The notes beneath the pieces were generated by a model that was not told the DNA's origin, ran no database searches, and saw only the letters and a list, made by a program, of their open reading frames with translations. 64,000 bases of DNA, taken from NCBI RefSeq assembly GCF_000422985.1, contig NZ_AUHC01000002.1, forward strand, positions 328,191 through 392,190. The letters run 5' to 3'. Position numbers and translations under genes: made by a program. Shown piece after piece: positions 1 through 10,174 of the stretch. Origin of the DNA: Erythrobacter cryptus DSM 12079. Lineage in GTDB: Bacteria > Pseudomonadota > Alphaproteobacteria > Sphingomonadales > Sphingomonadaceae. How positions within the stretch are numbered: the stretch's first letter is position 1; every line of letters starts with the position of its first letter.

Positions 1-1083
1 GTCATCGAGCAGGCCCTTGTAGCGCCGGGCAAAGAGGATCATGTGGTGGGGGATGCCGGGCCAGGTGCCCTCGAGCCCGAAATGCACCACGAAGAGCGAA
101 GGCGAGAAGCGCTTGCGTGCCAGAGATCGCGCCATCTGCTGCCCGCGCGCGCTCCCCGAAAGCAGGTCCTTGTAGGAATGCATGATATCGGCGTTGCTGG
201 CGACCGCATCGAAACGCGCGCGCCAGCCGCTTTGCGTTTCCACCTCGTGGGCACGGGTGCCCAGCGTGTGCACCTGCACCACCGGATCGGCAAGGCGAAT
301 GGTGCCGCCCAGCCGCTCGAAATGGCGCACCATCCCGGCGATCAGGCGGTTGGTGCCGCCGCGCGCCCACCACACCCCGCCGTCTTTCTCGAGCTTGTGG
401 ATGAGGGCATAGATGCTGCTGGTGGTCATCGGGTTGCCGCCCACCAGCAGGGTGTGAAAGCTCAGCGCCTCGCGCAGCTTCTCGTTCTCGACGAAGCTTG
501 AAACCATGCCATAGACGCTGCGCCAGGCCTGTTCCTTGATGAGCGCCGGGGCGGCCTTGAGCATCGACTTGAAGTCGAGGAACGGCACGGTGCCGAGCTT
601 GAGATAGCCCTCCTTGTAAACCCTCGCCGAATATTCGAGAAAGCGGGCATAGCCGGCCACATCGGCCGGGTTGAGCCGGGCGATCTCGGCGTTGAGGCTT
701 TCCTCGTCGTTGGAATAGTCGAAATTGGTGCCGTCGGGCCAGTTGAGCCGGTAGAAGGGCATCACCTTCATCAGCTCGACATCCTCGGCGATGTCGTGGC
801 CGGTGAGCGCCCAGAGTTCCTTGAGGCAGGGCGGATCGGTGATCACCGTCGGCCCGGCATCGAAGGTAAAGCCATCCTTCTCCCAGAAATAGGCGCGCCC
901 GCCGGGCTTGTCGCGCGCTTCGATCACGGTGGTGGCAATGCCGGCGGATTGCAGGCGGATGGCGAGCGCCATCCCGCCAAAGCCCGATCCGATCACGCAG
1001 GCGCGCTTGCCGGCATAGCGCTGCGCCAGCGCCGGGTTGATCCCGCGCGGGGCCCCAAGGTTGAGCTTCACATCGGCGTTCAT
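1..1083 (-). CDS. crtI: Phytoene desaturase CrtI, C-terminus cut off by window edge
   Basis: FAD-dependent desaturase that converts phytoene to lycopene (carotenoid pathway, membrane-associated). About 361 N-terminal residues lie in the window, read from ATG at 1081-1083; there is no stop before position 1. A dinucleotide-binding loop GSGFGG lies at residues 32-37, followed by EARDKPGGRAYFWE and DAGPTVITDP, which are characteristic of the CrtI/CrtN family (about 490 residues when complete). The ATG overlaps the stop of crtY in an ATGA, so the two genes are probably translationally coupled. The stated role rests on family motifs; the number of desaturation steps cannot be read from the sequence. 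Confidence 0.93.
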   Translation of the reverse strand, partial: MNADVKLNLGAPRGINPALAQRYAGKRACVIGSGFGGMALAIRLQSAGIATTVIEARDKPGGRAYFWEKDGFTFDAGPTVITDPPCLKELWALTGHDIAEDVELMKVMPFYRLNWPDGTNFDYSNDEESLNAEIARLNPADVAGYARFLEYSARVYKEGYLKLGTVPFLDFKSMLKAAPALIKEQAWRSVYGMVSSFVENEKLREALSFHTLLVGGNPMTTSSIYALIHKLEKDGGVWWARGGTNRLIAGMVRHFERLGGTIRLADPVVQVHTLGTRAHEVETQSGWRARFDAVASNADIMHSYKDLLSGSARGQQMARSLARKRFSPSLFVVHFGLEGTWPGIPHHMILFARRYKGLLDD

Positions 1084-2348
1084 GCCGGGGTCTCCAATGT
1101 CTGAAGTCTGGTCTCGAGCGGCCTGCCCGAGGAGAACAGCGCGCCGATCGCGCGCGAGATAGCTACGGGCGGCTTGCCGGTGAGGATGCGCAGCCGGTCA
1201 GCCCAGGTCGAGCGGCCGGCATAGAAGCGCTCGACCAGCGCGCCGCGCAGGGCATAGAAATGCTCGAACACCACCACCCGCTTGCCCGGCTCGGCCGCCT
1301 CGAACAGCATCCGGCTAAGCATGCGGTAATAGGCCATGGCGCGCCAGTGGCGTCGGGCGCGGGCGAGGCAGAAGGCGGCAAGTTCACTGCCGGTGAGCCC
1401 CGGGCGCGCCGCGATCAGCCGGGCGATGGCGAGCGCATTGCTGACCGCAAAGGGCAGGGTGTAGCTGGTGAGCGGGTGCGAAAAGCCGCCCCGCGCGCCC
1501 GCCAGCGCCACCCCGGGGATGGTCACTTCTGCGAGCGCAGCGGCAAAATCCCCGCCCGAGATCACCGGCAGGATGCCCGCTTCCTCGTCGATCACCTCGC
1601 CCTCCCAGCCGTTGCTCCTGGCATAGGCGGCGATCCGGCCCTTCAAGACGCCAGCATCCATCCTTGGCTGGTCGGCATAGTAGGTGTCCTCGACGAAGAC
1701 CTCGGTTGCCGAGAGCGGCAGGACATAGACGAAGCGATAGGCTTCGCCATTGCCATGGGGCGCCAGCTGCGCGACGCTCGCATCCATGATCACCGGGCGG
1801 GTGAGGCCGTGGGGCGTGTTGCAGCGGATATGCTGGCCGAGGAACACCTGCCAGCCGCCGGCAAGCGCCTTCGAGGGCTGGAACGGGCGGCAATCGAGCA
1901 CGCAGCGCGCGGCAAGGCGCCTGCCATCGCCGAGCGTCACCCCGCCGGCATCGAGCGCCTGTGCCCGCGCCGCGAGCATCACCCGCTCGGCCGGCAGCTC
2001 GGCCATCAGCGCGCGGTGGAACTCGGCGCTGGCGAGCGAGCGATAGGCGGTGGGCAGGGTGCGGCCAAGCCGCGGGAAGGTGATGTCATAGCCCTCCTCC
2101 CAGCCACTGAGGGCAAAGCCCGCCATCAGGCCGCGCTCGCGCTCGGGAATATCGGTCTCGAACCAGCTCCAGCGGTGATGGGCGCCGAGCGTGCGCCCGG
2201 CCTCGATCAGCAGGAAGCGGCACGCGGGGGCATGGCGGTGGAGCGCGAGCGCAATCAGCCCGCCGGCAAGCCCGCCGCCGACGATGACGACATCATGCCG
2301 CGCCTGCGCGGTGCCGGCCTCGGCAGGGTTGGGGGGTGAATCGACCAT
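1080..2348 (-). CDS. crtY: Lycopene beta-cyclase CrtY
   Basis: Cyclises the ends of lycopene to make beta-carotene, the step after CrtI. The protein has 422 residues from ATG at 2346-2348; an in-frame ATG further upstream (2420) exists, but a GGAG ribosome-binding site lies correctly only before 2348. The N-terminus has the FAD/NAD-type loop in DVVIVGGGLAGG (residues 19-30), followed by an acidic turn and WSWFE, as in bacterial CrtY. The 3' end overlaps crtI by 4 nt, so crtY is the upstream gene of a crtY-crtI operon that probably continues left of the window. The upstream gap carries a perfect 14-bp palindrome that could be an operator. Confidence 0.92.
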   Translation of the reverse strand: MVDSPPNPAEAGTAQARHDVVIVGGGLAGGLIALALHRHAPACRFLLIEAGRTLGAHHRWSWFETDIPERERGLMAGFALSGWEEGYDITFPRLGRTLPTAYRSLASAEFHRALMAELPAERVMLAARAQALDAGGVTLGDGRRLAARCVLDCRPFQPSKALAGGWQVFLGQHIRCNTPHGLTRPVIMDASVAQLAPHGNGEAYRFVYVLPLSATEVFVEDTYYADQPRMDAGVLKGRIAAYARSNGWEGEVIDEEAGILPVISGGDFAAALAEVTIPGVALAGARGGFSHPLTSYTLPFAVSNALAIARLIAARPGLTGSELAAFCLARARRHWRAMAYYRMLSRMLFEAAEPGKRVVVFEHFYALRGALVERFYAGRSTWADRLRILTGKPPVAISRAIGALFSSGRPLETRLQTLETPA

Positions 2349-2407
2349 CGCGGCTCCAGCCCTAGGCGAGGGCGCGGCAATCGGCAATCGCCGCGCGGCC
2401 GCAAGGA

Positions 2408-2421
2408 AATGTTGCAACATT
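2408..2421. promoter_or_regulatory. Perfect 14-bp palindrome AATGTTGCAACATT between crtY and mipA-like gene
   Basis: The only notable element in the 148-bp gap between the divergent crtY and MipA-like genes. It is a perfect dyad with core TGTTGCAACA, AT-rich in a GC-rich background and about 60 bp upstream of the crtY start. It is probably a binding site for a dimeric regulator. The same 10-bp core recurs at 53468-53477 and 59354-59363. The protein that would bind it is unknown. Confidence 0.45.
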
Positions 2422-2496
2422 AACCGGAAACAATGCCAACCTTGCGCGTTTGCCCGGCCAAGCCTCCTGTTGCTGCCCTTTCGCCATGAGGATCAA

Positions 2497-3516
2497 ATGC
2501 CCCTCGCCCGCCGCTGTTCCGCCGCTGCGCTCGGCGCTGTCCTTTTCGCTTGGCTGAGCGCCCCTGCCGCCGCTGCTCACTCCGCCGCGGCCGAAGCGGC
2601 CGAGGCCCCTGCCGGTGCCGATCCCGCCCCCGCCGCCCAGAGCCTTCCCGCGCCTGCGCCTGCCCCTCAACCTGCCCCCGCCCCCGCCCCCGCCCCTGCC
2701 CCTGCGCCTGCCCCCGCCGCTGCGCCGCCCTTTGCCTTTGCAAAGCCGGTGTTCGATGAGACCTGGGCGACCATCGGCCTCGGGGTTGGCCTGGTGCCGA
2801 GCTATATCGGCTCGGACAATTACATCGCCTTTCCCCTGCCGCTGATCGCCGGGCGCGTGGGCGGGGTGGGGATCAGCCCCAATGGCCCGGGCTTCGTGCT
2901 CGATCTCAACTCGACCCGGCCCGCGCTTGCCCCGGCCAAGGGGCCGCGGCTGGCGATTGGCCCGGCCTTTCGCTTTCGCAATGATCGCGATGACCAGATC
3001 GAGGACGCGGTGGTCGCGCGCGCCGGGCGGCTCGATGTTGCGCTCGAGGCTGGGGGCAATGTCGCGCTCGCCTGGCGAGGGGTGGCCCGCCCGCTCGACC
3101 AGCTCAGCCTTGGCGTGCAGGCGCGCTGGGACGTGCTCGGCGCGCATGAGGGCATGGTGATCGAGCCGCAGATCGCCTACCGCACCCCGATCGGCCGGGC
3201 GGTGAACCTGCAGGTGCAGATTGGCGCCGAATTCGTCGATGATGACTTTGCCGACTATTACTTCACCCTCACCCCGGCCCAGGCAGCCGCAAGCGGCCTC
3301 ACCGCATTTCGGGCCGAGGGCGGCCTTGCCCGCATCGGCGCCTTTTCCATCCTTTCCTATGATCTTGACCGCAACCTCCTCAACGGCGGCTGGAGCCTGA
3401 CCATGCTGGGCGGCTATTCGCGCCTCATCGGCGATGCCGCCGATACGCCCTTCACCGCCGCGCGCGGCGATGCCAACCAGTTCCTCCTTGGTCTCGGCGC
3501 GGCCTATACCTTCTAG
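2497..3516 (+). CDS. MipA/OmpV family outer-membrane protein
   Basis: Predicted outer-membrane beta-barrel scaffold protein of the MipA/OmpV family, 339 residues. ATG at 2497 has GAGG just upstream and starts a signal peptide with a hydrophobic stretch ending in SAPAAAAHS. A low-complexity Pro-Ala linker (residues about 45-75, repeated PAPA) then precedes the barrel. Family-like features are the start GLGVGLVPSYIGSDNY, alternating beta strands, and a C-terminal Phe in LGLGAAYTF, typical of outer-membrane proteins. A longer in-frame extension upstream overlaps crtY and is not believed. The ligand is unknown; the family has been linked to murein-synthesis complexes, but nothing here proves that role. 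Confidence 0.82.
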   Translation: MPLARRCSAAALGAVLFAWLSAPAAAAHSAAAEAAEAPAGADPAPAAQSLPAPAPAPQPAPAPAPAPAPAPAPAAAPPFAFAKPVFDETWATIGLGVGLVPSYIGSDNYIAFPLPLIAGRVGGVGISPNGPGFVLDLNSTRPALAPAKGPRLAIGPAFRFRNDRDDQIEDAVVARAGRLDVALEAGGNVALAWRGVARPLDQLSLGVQARWDVLGAHEGMVIEPQIAYRTPIGRAVNLQVQIGAEFVDDDFADYYFTLTPAQAAASGLTAFRAEGGLARIGAFSILSYDLDRNLLNGGWSLTMLGGYSRLIGDAADTPFTAARGDANQFLLGLGAAYTF

Positions 3517-3534
3517 GCCCGCCGCGCGGCGCGC

Positions 3535-4290
3535 TCAGGGCGCGGGAAAGCGGCTGGTGAACACGCGTTCGACCACCCCGGCCACCGCGGCGTTTTCTTC
3601 CGCGGTGAGCGGCTCGTTTTCCATCTTCACCCGGATCTGCTGCATCTCCGGCCCGATCTGCTGGAGCTTGAGCAGCGCCGGGGTGTCACGCGCGGCTCGA
3701 CCTATGGCCACCAAGTCCTCCTCGCTCAGCTGTCCCACCCCGCTTGCCAGCGCATTGCCGATATCGGCGCGCACCTGATCGGCGGTGATCGGCTGACCGG
3801 CGGTGACCCCCGAGAGAGTCGCCTGCGGCCGATAGGCGCTGGTGACATTGCCGACGAGGCGCCGCCCGAGATCCGAGCGGTAGAAGGCGGTCACGCTCTC
3901 GGCCTCCGCGGGGGTGAGGTGGCGCGCGACGAGCGCGATCATCTGCGGGCGGTAGAGCGCCTGCACCCGGCGGTTCTGCTGCGCCAGCACCGGGCGCAGG
4001 CCGGCGGCGATCTCGGCGATGAGGCCGGGACTGGCCGCCTCGACGGCGGCAAATTCGGGCACCGCGGCAAATTGCTGGGCGAGCGCGGCAACCGTGTTGC
4101 CGATCACCTGCTCTTGATCGACCGTCGCCTCGATCGTGGCGATGAGATCGGCATAGGCGGGATGCTGCGGCTCGGCTGCCGCGGCACCCGGGGCGCCCTG
4201 GGCAAGGGCGGGCGCGGGCAGGCCAAGCGCGGCGAACGCGGCCAGCGCCGCTGCGAGCGGCAGGCGCAAGGACGGGAAAAATCGCATCAT
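3535..4290 (-). CDS. Secreted DUF2059-type protein
   Basis: 251-residue exported protein with a clear signal peptide (hydrophobic residues about 8-28, ending in ALAQG). The mature part is helical and matches the DUF2059 pattern: LTPAEAESVTAFYRSDLGRR near the middle, where a short segment before an F-Y-x-S/T-xx-G motif is typical. Two adjacent ATGs (4288-4290 and 4285-4287) are possible starts. It is convergent with the MipA-like gene, with an 18-bp gap and no visible terminator. The function of the family is not established; a periplasmic role is inferred from the signal peptide. Confidence 0.7.
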   Translation of the reverse strand: MMRFFPSLRLPLAAALAAFAALGLPAPALAQGAPGAAAAEPQHPAYADLIATIEATVDQEQVIGNTVAALAQQFAAVPEFAAVEAASPGLIAEIAAGLRPVLAQQNRRVQALYRPQMIALVARHLTPAEAESVTAFYRSDLGRRLVGNVTSAYRPQATLSGVTAGQPITADQVRADIGNALASGVGQLSEEDLVAIGRAARDTPALLKLQQIGPEMQQIRVKMENEPLTAEENAAVAGVVERVFTSRFPAP

Positions 4291-4451
4291 GTGAGATCAC
4301 CTGCGGCAGGATCGCGGAACATGCCGGAGCATAGCTGCACCGGCGCGGCTGCCCAAGGACATTCGCACCGTGCAAAGGCGGCGCATTGGCGCGCTTGCCA
4401 GTGACGCACCGCCGCGGCATCAGGCAGGCAAGAGGATTGAGGAGAGAGGCG

Positions 4452-5726
4452 ATGCACATTGGGGCAAAGGCACTTGCGGCGCTGCTCGGCGCCGCGCTGG
4501 CGGCAGCGCCGCTCGCGGCCGAGACCGTGGCGATCCGCGCCGGCAGCGTCATCGTCGATGCCGCGGCCGAGCCGAGCGGCCCGGCGACGATCCTGATCGC
4601 AGACGGGCGCATCGTCTCGATCACCCCCGGCCACGGCGAGGTGGCTGCCGATCGGACCATCGATCTTGCCGGCAAGACCGTGCTGCCCGGGCTGATCGAC
4701 CTCCACACCCATCTTACCGGCGATCCCGGCGGGGATTTCTGGAAGGAGGCGACCGAGCCGGATGAATGGGACGTGGTGGTGGGGGCCAAGAACGCCCGGC
4801 TCACCGTGCTGGCGGGCTTTACCACGGTGCGCGAGGCGGGCAGCGGGCGCGAAACCGCCTTTGCCTTGCGCCGCGGCACCGCCGAGGGCCTGGTGCCGGG
4901 CCCGCGGATCATCGCCGCCGGGCCGCCGCTGGCGATCATTGGCGGGCATGGTGACACCAATGGTTTCCGCCCCGAGGTCAACGAATTGCTCGACCGCGGC
5001 TTTACCTGCACCGGCCCGGTCGAATGTGCGGCCAAGGTGCGCCTTGCCAGCCAGAACGGGGCAGACGTGATCAAGATCACCGCCACCGGCGGGGTGCTCA
5101 GCCAGCAGGGGCGCGGGCTCGAGGCACATTTCACCTTCGAGGAGATGAAGGCGATTGCCGATACCGCGCACAGCCTCGGCCTCAAGGTGATGGCCCATGC
5201 CCACGGCGCGCGCGGGATCGAGCTGTCGGCGCGGGCGGGGATCGATTCGATTGAACACGGCACCTATCTCGACGAAGCAGCCGCGCGCGCGATGAAGGCC
5301 AGTGGCAGCGTGCTGGTGCCGACGCTGATGGCGCTCCAGGGCGTTTCCGAGGGGCTCGGCAAGGGGGTCTATACCCCGGTGGTCGAGGCGAAGATCCGCG
5401 CGGTCCAGCCGCTGATGGATTCGCTCGTGCGCCGCGCCCGGCAATTCGGCGTCACGGTTGCCTTCGGCACCGATGCCGGGGTCTATCAGCATGGCCGCAA
5501 CGCCGAGGAACTGGCGCTGATGCGCGCCCAGGGGATGAGCGACCGCGAAGTGCTCGCCAGCGCCACCACCGTGGCGGCCAGGGTGCTGGGCATGGAAAGC
5601 CAGATCGGCCGCCTCGCGCCCGGCTATTCGGCCGATATCATCGCGGTCGACGGCAACCCGCTCACCGATATCCGGGTGCTGGAAAAGGTCGGCTTCGTGA
5701 TGGTGCGCGGGCGGGTGATCGAGTGA
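4452..5726 (+). CDS. Exported amidohydrolase (metal-dependent hydrolase)
   Basis: Amidohydrolase-superfamily enzyme of 424 residues with an N-terminal signal peptide (AALLGAALAAAPLAAE). ATG at 4452 follows a strong GGAGAGAGG site. Visible metal-site elements, in order, are DLHTH (His85, His87), VIKITATGGV holding the probable carbamylated Lys, MAHAHG, SIEHGTYLD, and GTDAGVYQHG with the catalytic Asp. This set fits the imidazolonepropionase/Xaa-Pro dipeptidase-like branch; the exact amide or ester substrate cannot be told. A second, frameshifted exported amidohydrolase sits at 37.6-39.1 kb. The TPP riboswitch begins about 40 bp downstream, so no shared operon with thiC is implied. Confidence 0.85.
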   Translation: MHIGAKALAALLGAALAAAPLAAETVAIRAGSVIVDAAAEPSGPATILIADGRIVSITPGHGEVAADRTIDLAGKTVLPGLIDLHTHLTGDPGGDFWKEATEPDEWDVVVGAKNARLTVLAGFTTVREAGSGRETAFALRRGTAEGLVPGPRIIAAGPPLAIIGGHGDTNGFRPEVNELLDRGFTCTGPVECAAKVRLASQNGADVIKITATGGVLSQQGRGLEAHFTFEEMKAIADTAHSLGLKVMAHAHGARGIELSARAGIDSIEHGTYLDEAAARAMKASGSVLVPTLMALQGVSEGLGKGVYTPVVEAKIRAVQPLMDSLVRRARQFGVTVAFGTDAGVYQHGRNAEELALMRAQGMSDREVLASATTVAARVLGMESQIGRLAPGYSADIIAVDGNPLTDIRVLEKVGFVMVRGRVIE

Positions 5727-5767
5727 GGCTCGACACCCGCGCCGAAAGCGCCTAACCTTTACGCCAT

Positions 5768-5855
5768 CCCCGGGGAGCCTGCTTTGGCTGAGAGGGATGG
5801 GTAAGCACCATCCGACCCGTTGAACCTGAACCTGTTAGCACAGGCGGAGGGAGTG
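5768..5855 (+). promoter_or_regulatory. TPP riboswitch (THI element) upstream of thiC
   Basis: The leader of thiC carries the conserved thiamine-pyrophosphate aptamer: GGGGAGCC, then GGCTGAGAGGG with the pyrimidine-sensing CTGAGA at 5788-5793, and ACCCGTTGAACCTGA at 5815-5829, followed by a helix arm (CCTGTTAGCACAGG) and the closing GGAGGGAG. All hallmark segments are in the right order and spacing. It ends about 60 bp before the thiC start. No clear terminator follows, so control of translation initiation is the more likely mode; that is an inference. Confidence 0.93.
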
Positions 5856-5899
5856 GGCTGGCCAAGGTGCCCCAAAGTCCCGCGCTCCCCTCGCCCTGA

Positions 5900-7810
<1,911 letters not shown>

Positions 7811-7962
7811 CACTCCATGACTTTCACGGGGGCGCAGCCTGGCGGTTTGGTGAGCCTGCCCGCGCCCCCGCGCCGCCCTCGCGCACGCCCGGGGTGGAAG
7901 CCGGGCCAGGTACTCCCCATATTACTGTTTGGTGACAGGGACTGAGAGACAAGGAGACAGCC

Positions 7963-8316
7963 ATGAGCATCATGCAGTTCCAGTTCAACTCCGACAGTTC
8001 GGTGATGGGCACCGCCGATGTGGCCGCGCGGATCGAGGCGCATGTGCGCGCGCGCCTTGCGCGCTTTGCCGATCGGCTGACCCGGGTTGAAGTCCATGTC
8101 AGCGATGTCAATGGCCGCAAGCATGGCGCCGATGACAAGCATTGCACCATCGAGGCGCGCCCGCGCGGCGCGCGCCCGATCGGGGTGACGGGCAAGGCCG
8201 GCGATGTCGATACCGCGGCGCGGATCGCCGCCAATACTCTCGCCGAACGGCTCGAGCGCATGTTCGGCAAGGCCGCCCGCCACCGCCACGACCCTTCCCC
8301 TGACAAGCAGATGTAA
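7963..8316 (+). CDS. hpf: HPF/RaiA-family ribosome hibernation factor
   Basis: 117-residue protein of the sigma-54 modulation/S30AE fold that binds the decoding centre of idle ribosomes. The single domain covers almost the whole length: an N-terminal beta strand, helix AHVRARLARFADRLTRVEVHVSDVNG, then strand and helix ending in AERLERMFGK. It lacks the long C-terminal dimerisation domain, so it is a short form. ATG at 7963 is preceded by AAGGAGACAGCC. It stands alone; the 150-bp gap after thiC holds no other gene. The role is inferred from the family. Confidence 0.75.
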   Translation: MSIMQFQFNSDSSVMGTADVAARIEAHVRARLARFADRLTRVEVHVSDVNGRKHGADDKHCTIEARPRGARPIGVTGKAGDVDTAARIAANTLAERLERMFGKAARHRHDPSPDKQM

Positions 8317-8339
8317 GCGGGCGGGCCTCAGCGCGCGGC

Positions 8340-9590
8340 TCAGTTCCCGCGCGCGCCGACGCCCACATCAAGCCCGCAGCCGTGCAGGATTGCCGGGATC
8401 GCCTTGGCCACGGCGAAGAAGCCGGCCTTGGCGTGCGGCCAGGTCGCCCGTTCAATGTTGCCGAGGAGCGGGATGAGGCGCCCTGTCGCGGCGAGCGGGG
8501 CGAGCTCAGGCCACAGGGCATCGCGCGTCCAGCCGGTGGGAAGGTGGGCGAGGGCGAGCCGCTCCACCCCCGCAGCTTCGATGAGGGGGGCGAGTGGCTC
8601 GCCCGCGTGCCACACCACTGCCGGGCAGCCATAGGCGGCTGCGGCCTCGGCAAGGCCGCTTGCCATCGCCCCTTCGGCAAATCCCAGCGCCTTGGGCCCG
8701 AGCGCGCCGGGCGCGCGCGCCGCGGGCCTGCTCGCCCCGATCACCAGCGCCGGTGCCGCCGGAAGGGTGAGCGGGGCGTGGTGCGCGGCCTCATCGTGCA
8801 GCAACAGCGCGAAAGGTCGGGAAAAGTCCGCTGCCACTGCCGCGCGCGGCACATCGAGCGGGCGGCGCGGATAGTCCTGCGGCTCGGCCAGCGGCGCGGC
8901 GTCTTCGGCCAGGCCCTCGGCCACCAGCGGCCCGCCTTCGCGCCCGGCGGTGTAGCGGGCGATGTTCTCGGCCCGGGCGAGGTAATGCTTGCCGCGGGTG
9001 TGCAGCCCCGCCACCCAGCGCCACGAGAGCGTGTTCGACGCGGCATCGCCATCGATCAGGTGCCGCAGGAAGAAATCCGCCCCCAGCCGCCAGTCGAGCC
9101 TCAGGGTAAAGATCCAGATGCTGGCAAACCACATTCGCGCGTGGTTGTGGAGATAGCCGGTCTCGACAAGCTCGCGCGCCCAGGTGTCGAAGGCGGCGAT
9201 CCCGGTGCGCCCTTCGACCGCCGCGTCATAAGCCCTGCGCAGGTCGGAATTGGCGCCGAACGCGGCCAGCGCCGCATCGCGCCCGCGGCAATAATCCTCC
9301 CAGATCGCCGGGCGCTGTTCGAGATAGCCCTTGAAATAGAGCCGCCAGAACAGCTCGGCGATGAACTTTTCCGCCGCCGCCAGCCCATGCATGGCGAGCA
9401 CCGGGGCGAGCACCTCGTCCATCCCGATCAGCCCGGCGTGGAGAAAAGGCGAAAGCTCCGATACATTGCCGCGCCCGCCCGGCTGCGGCCCATCATCATG
9501 ATTGCGGCGCGCGGCATAGAGGCGCCCGGCAGCGGGGAGGAAGGCGTGGAGCCGGGCAAGTCCGGCGGCGCGGGTGGGGGCAGTGTCCAT
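8340..9590 (-). CDS. Photolyase/cryptochrome-like FAD-domain protein with atypical domain order
   Basis: 416-residue protein. Residues about 45-210 match the helical FAD-binding half of DNA photolyases: SPFLHAGLI (47-55), LHNHARMWFAS (148-158), DWRLGADFF (166-174) and DGDAASNTLSWRWVAG (180-195). The usual N-terminal antenna (Rossmann) half is missing; the protein starts only about 45 residues before the FAD part. Instead, residues about 258-400 form an alternating strand/helix region (FALLLHDEA, ALVIGASR, CPAVVWHAGEP, VERLALAHLP) that looks Rossmann-like. The start at 9588-9590 fits the divergent lipoprotein gene; in-frame residues further upstream overlap that gene. A light-dependent or redox role is possible but unproven. 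Confidence 0.75.
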   Translation of the reverse strand: MDTAPTRAAGLARLHAFLPAAGRLYAARRNHDDGPQPGGRGNVSELSPFLHAGLIGMDEVLAPVLAMHGLAAAEKFIAELFWRLYFKGYLEQRPAIWEDYCRGRDAALAAFGANSDLRRAYDAAVEGRTGIAAFDTWARELVETGYLHNHARMWFASIWIFTLRLDWRLGADFFLRHLIDGDAASNTLSWRWVAGLHTRGKHYLARAENIARYTAGREGGPLVAEGLAEDAAPLAEPQDYPRRPLDVPRAAVAADFSRPFALLLHDEAAHHAPLTLPAAPALVIGASRPAARAPGALGPKALGFAEGAMASGLAEAAAAYGCPAVVWHAGEPLAPLIEAAGVERLALAHLPTGWTRDALWPELAPLAATGRLIPLLGNIERATWPHAKAGFFAVAKAIPAILHGCGLDVGVGARGN

Positions 9591-9660
9591 GCGCGTCCCA
9601 ACCGCTTGGCTTGGCCGCGGTTCCGGCCTATTCTCGGGTACCCGGGAGAGGAGAGAGCCG

Positions 9661-10149
9661 ATGGAGACCCTGCCCCTGCGCGGGCTGATGATGCTGCCGG
9701 CGCTGCTCATTGCCGCGGCCTGCGCGCCCACTGGCTCGGCCGGGGAGGAGGCCGCGACCCCCGCCAGCCCCGCGCCGATGGCCAGTGCCACGCTCGGCAC
9801 CGGGGCGCGCGCCTTTGATGCGGTGGGGCCGCAGGAGACGGTGACGCTGCTCGGCAACGAGCCCTTCTGGAACCTCACCATCACCGCGGACGAGGGGCTG
9901 TGGACCACGCCCGAAAACCAGCCCGGCACCCGCTTTGCCATTGCCCGGGTGGCGGGCAATGGCGGGCTGGGCTTTACCGGCACGCTCGAGGGCAAGCCGC
10001 TCGCTGCCACGCTCACACCTGGGGCCTGCAGCGACGGGATGAGCGATCGCAGCTATCCCTTCGTCGCCACCATCGCCTGGGGCGAGGAGACGCTCGAGGG
10101 CTGCGGCTATACCACCAACCAGCCCTTCAGCGGCGATCCCTCGCCCTGA
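9661..10149 (+). CDS. Putative lipoprotein, COG3650-like
   Basis: 162-residue exported protein. ATG at 9661 follows GGGAGAGGAGAGAG. The N-terminus is a short signal peptide ending LLIAAACAP, a near-lipobox in which Cys would be the lipidated residue (an Ala at -3 is not ideal). The mature domain holds LLGNEPFWNLTI, then a beta-rich stretch and two cysteines (GACSDGMSDR and EGCGYT), a pattern seen in small periplasmic COG3650-type proteins of unknown function. It is divergent from the photolyase-like gene with only 70 bp between starts, and 25 bp upstream of the GFA gene, which may be co-transcribed. Confidence 0.6.
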   Translation: METLPLRGLMMLPALLIAAACAPTGSAGEEAATPASPAPMASATLGTGARAFDAVGPQETVTLLGNEPFWNLTITADEGLWTTPENQPGTRFAIARVAGNGGLGFTGTLEGKPLAATLTPGACSDGMSDRSYPFVATIAWGEETLEGCGYTTNQPFSGDPSP

Positions 10150-10174
10150 AGGCACCAGCAAAGGGGGAAGGCCC

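Noticed and set aside
1260..2339. Long plus-strand open frame opposite crtY
   Set aside because: It is the complement of a well-supported gene; long antisense open frames are common at this GC content, and the sequence (His/Arg/Gly-rich) resembles no family.
2636..2730. Pro-Ala repeats as a possible DNA satellite
   Set aside because: They are in frame in the MipA-like protein and fit a periplasmic linker.
9591..10016. N-terminal extension of the photolyase-like gene
   Set aside because: It overlaps the divergent lipoprotein gene and reads Ser/Pro-rich without family features; ATG at 9588-9590 is better.
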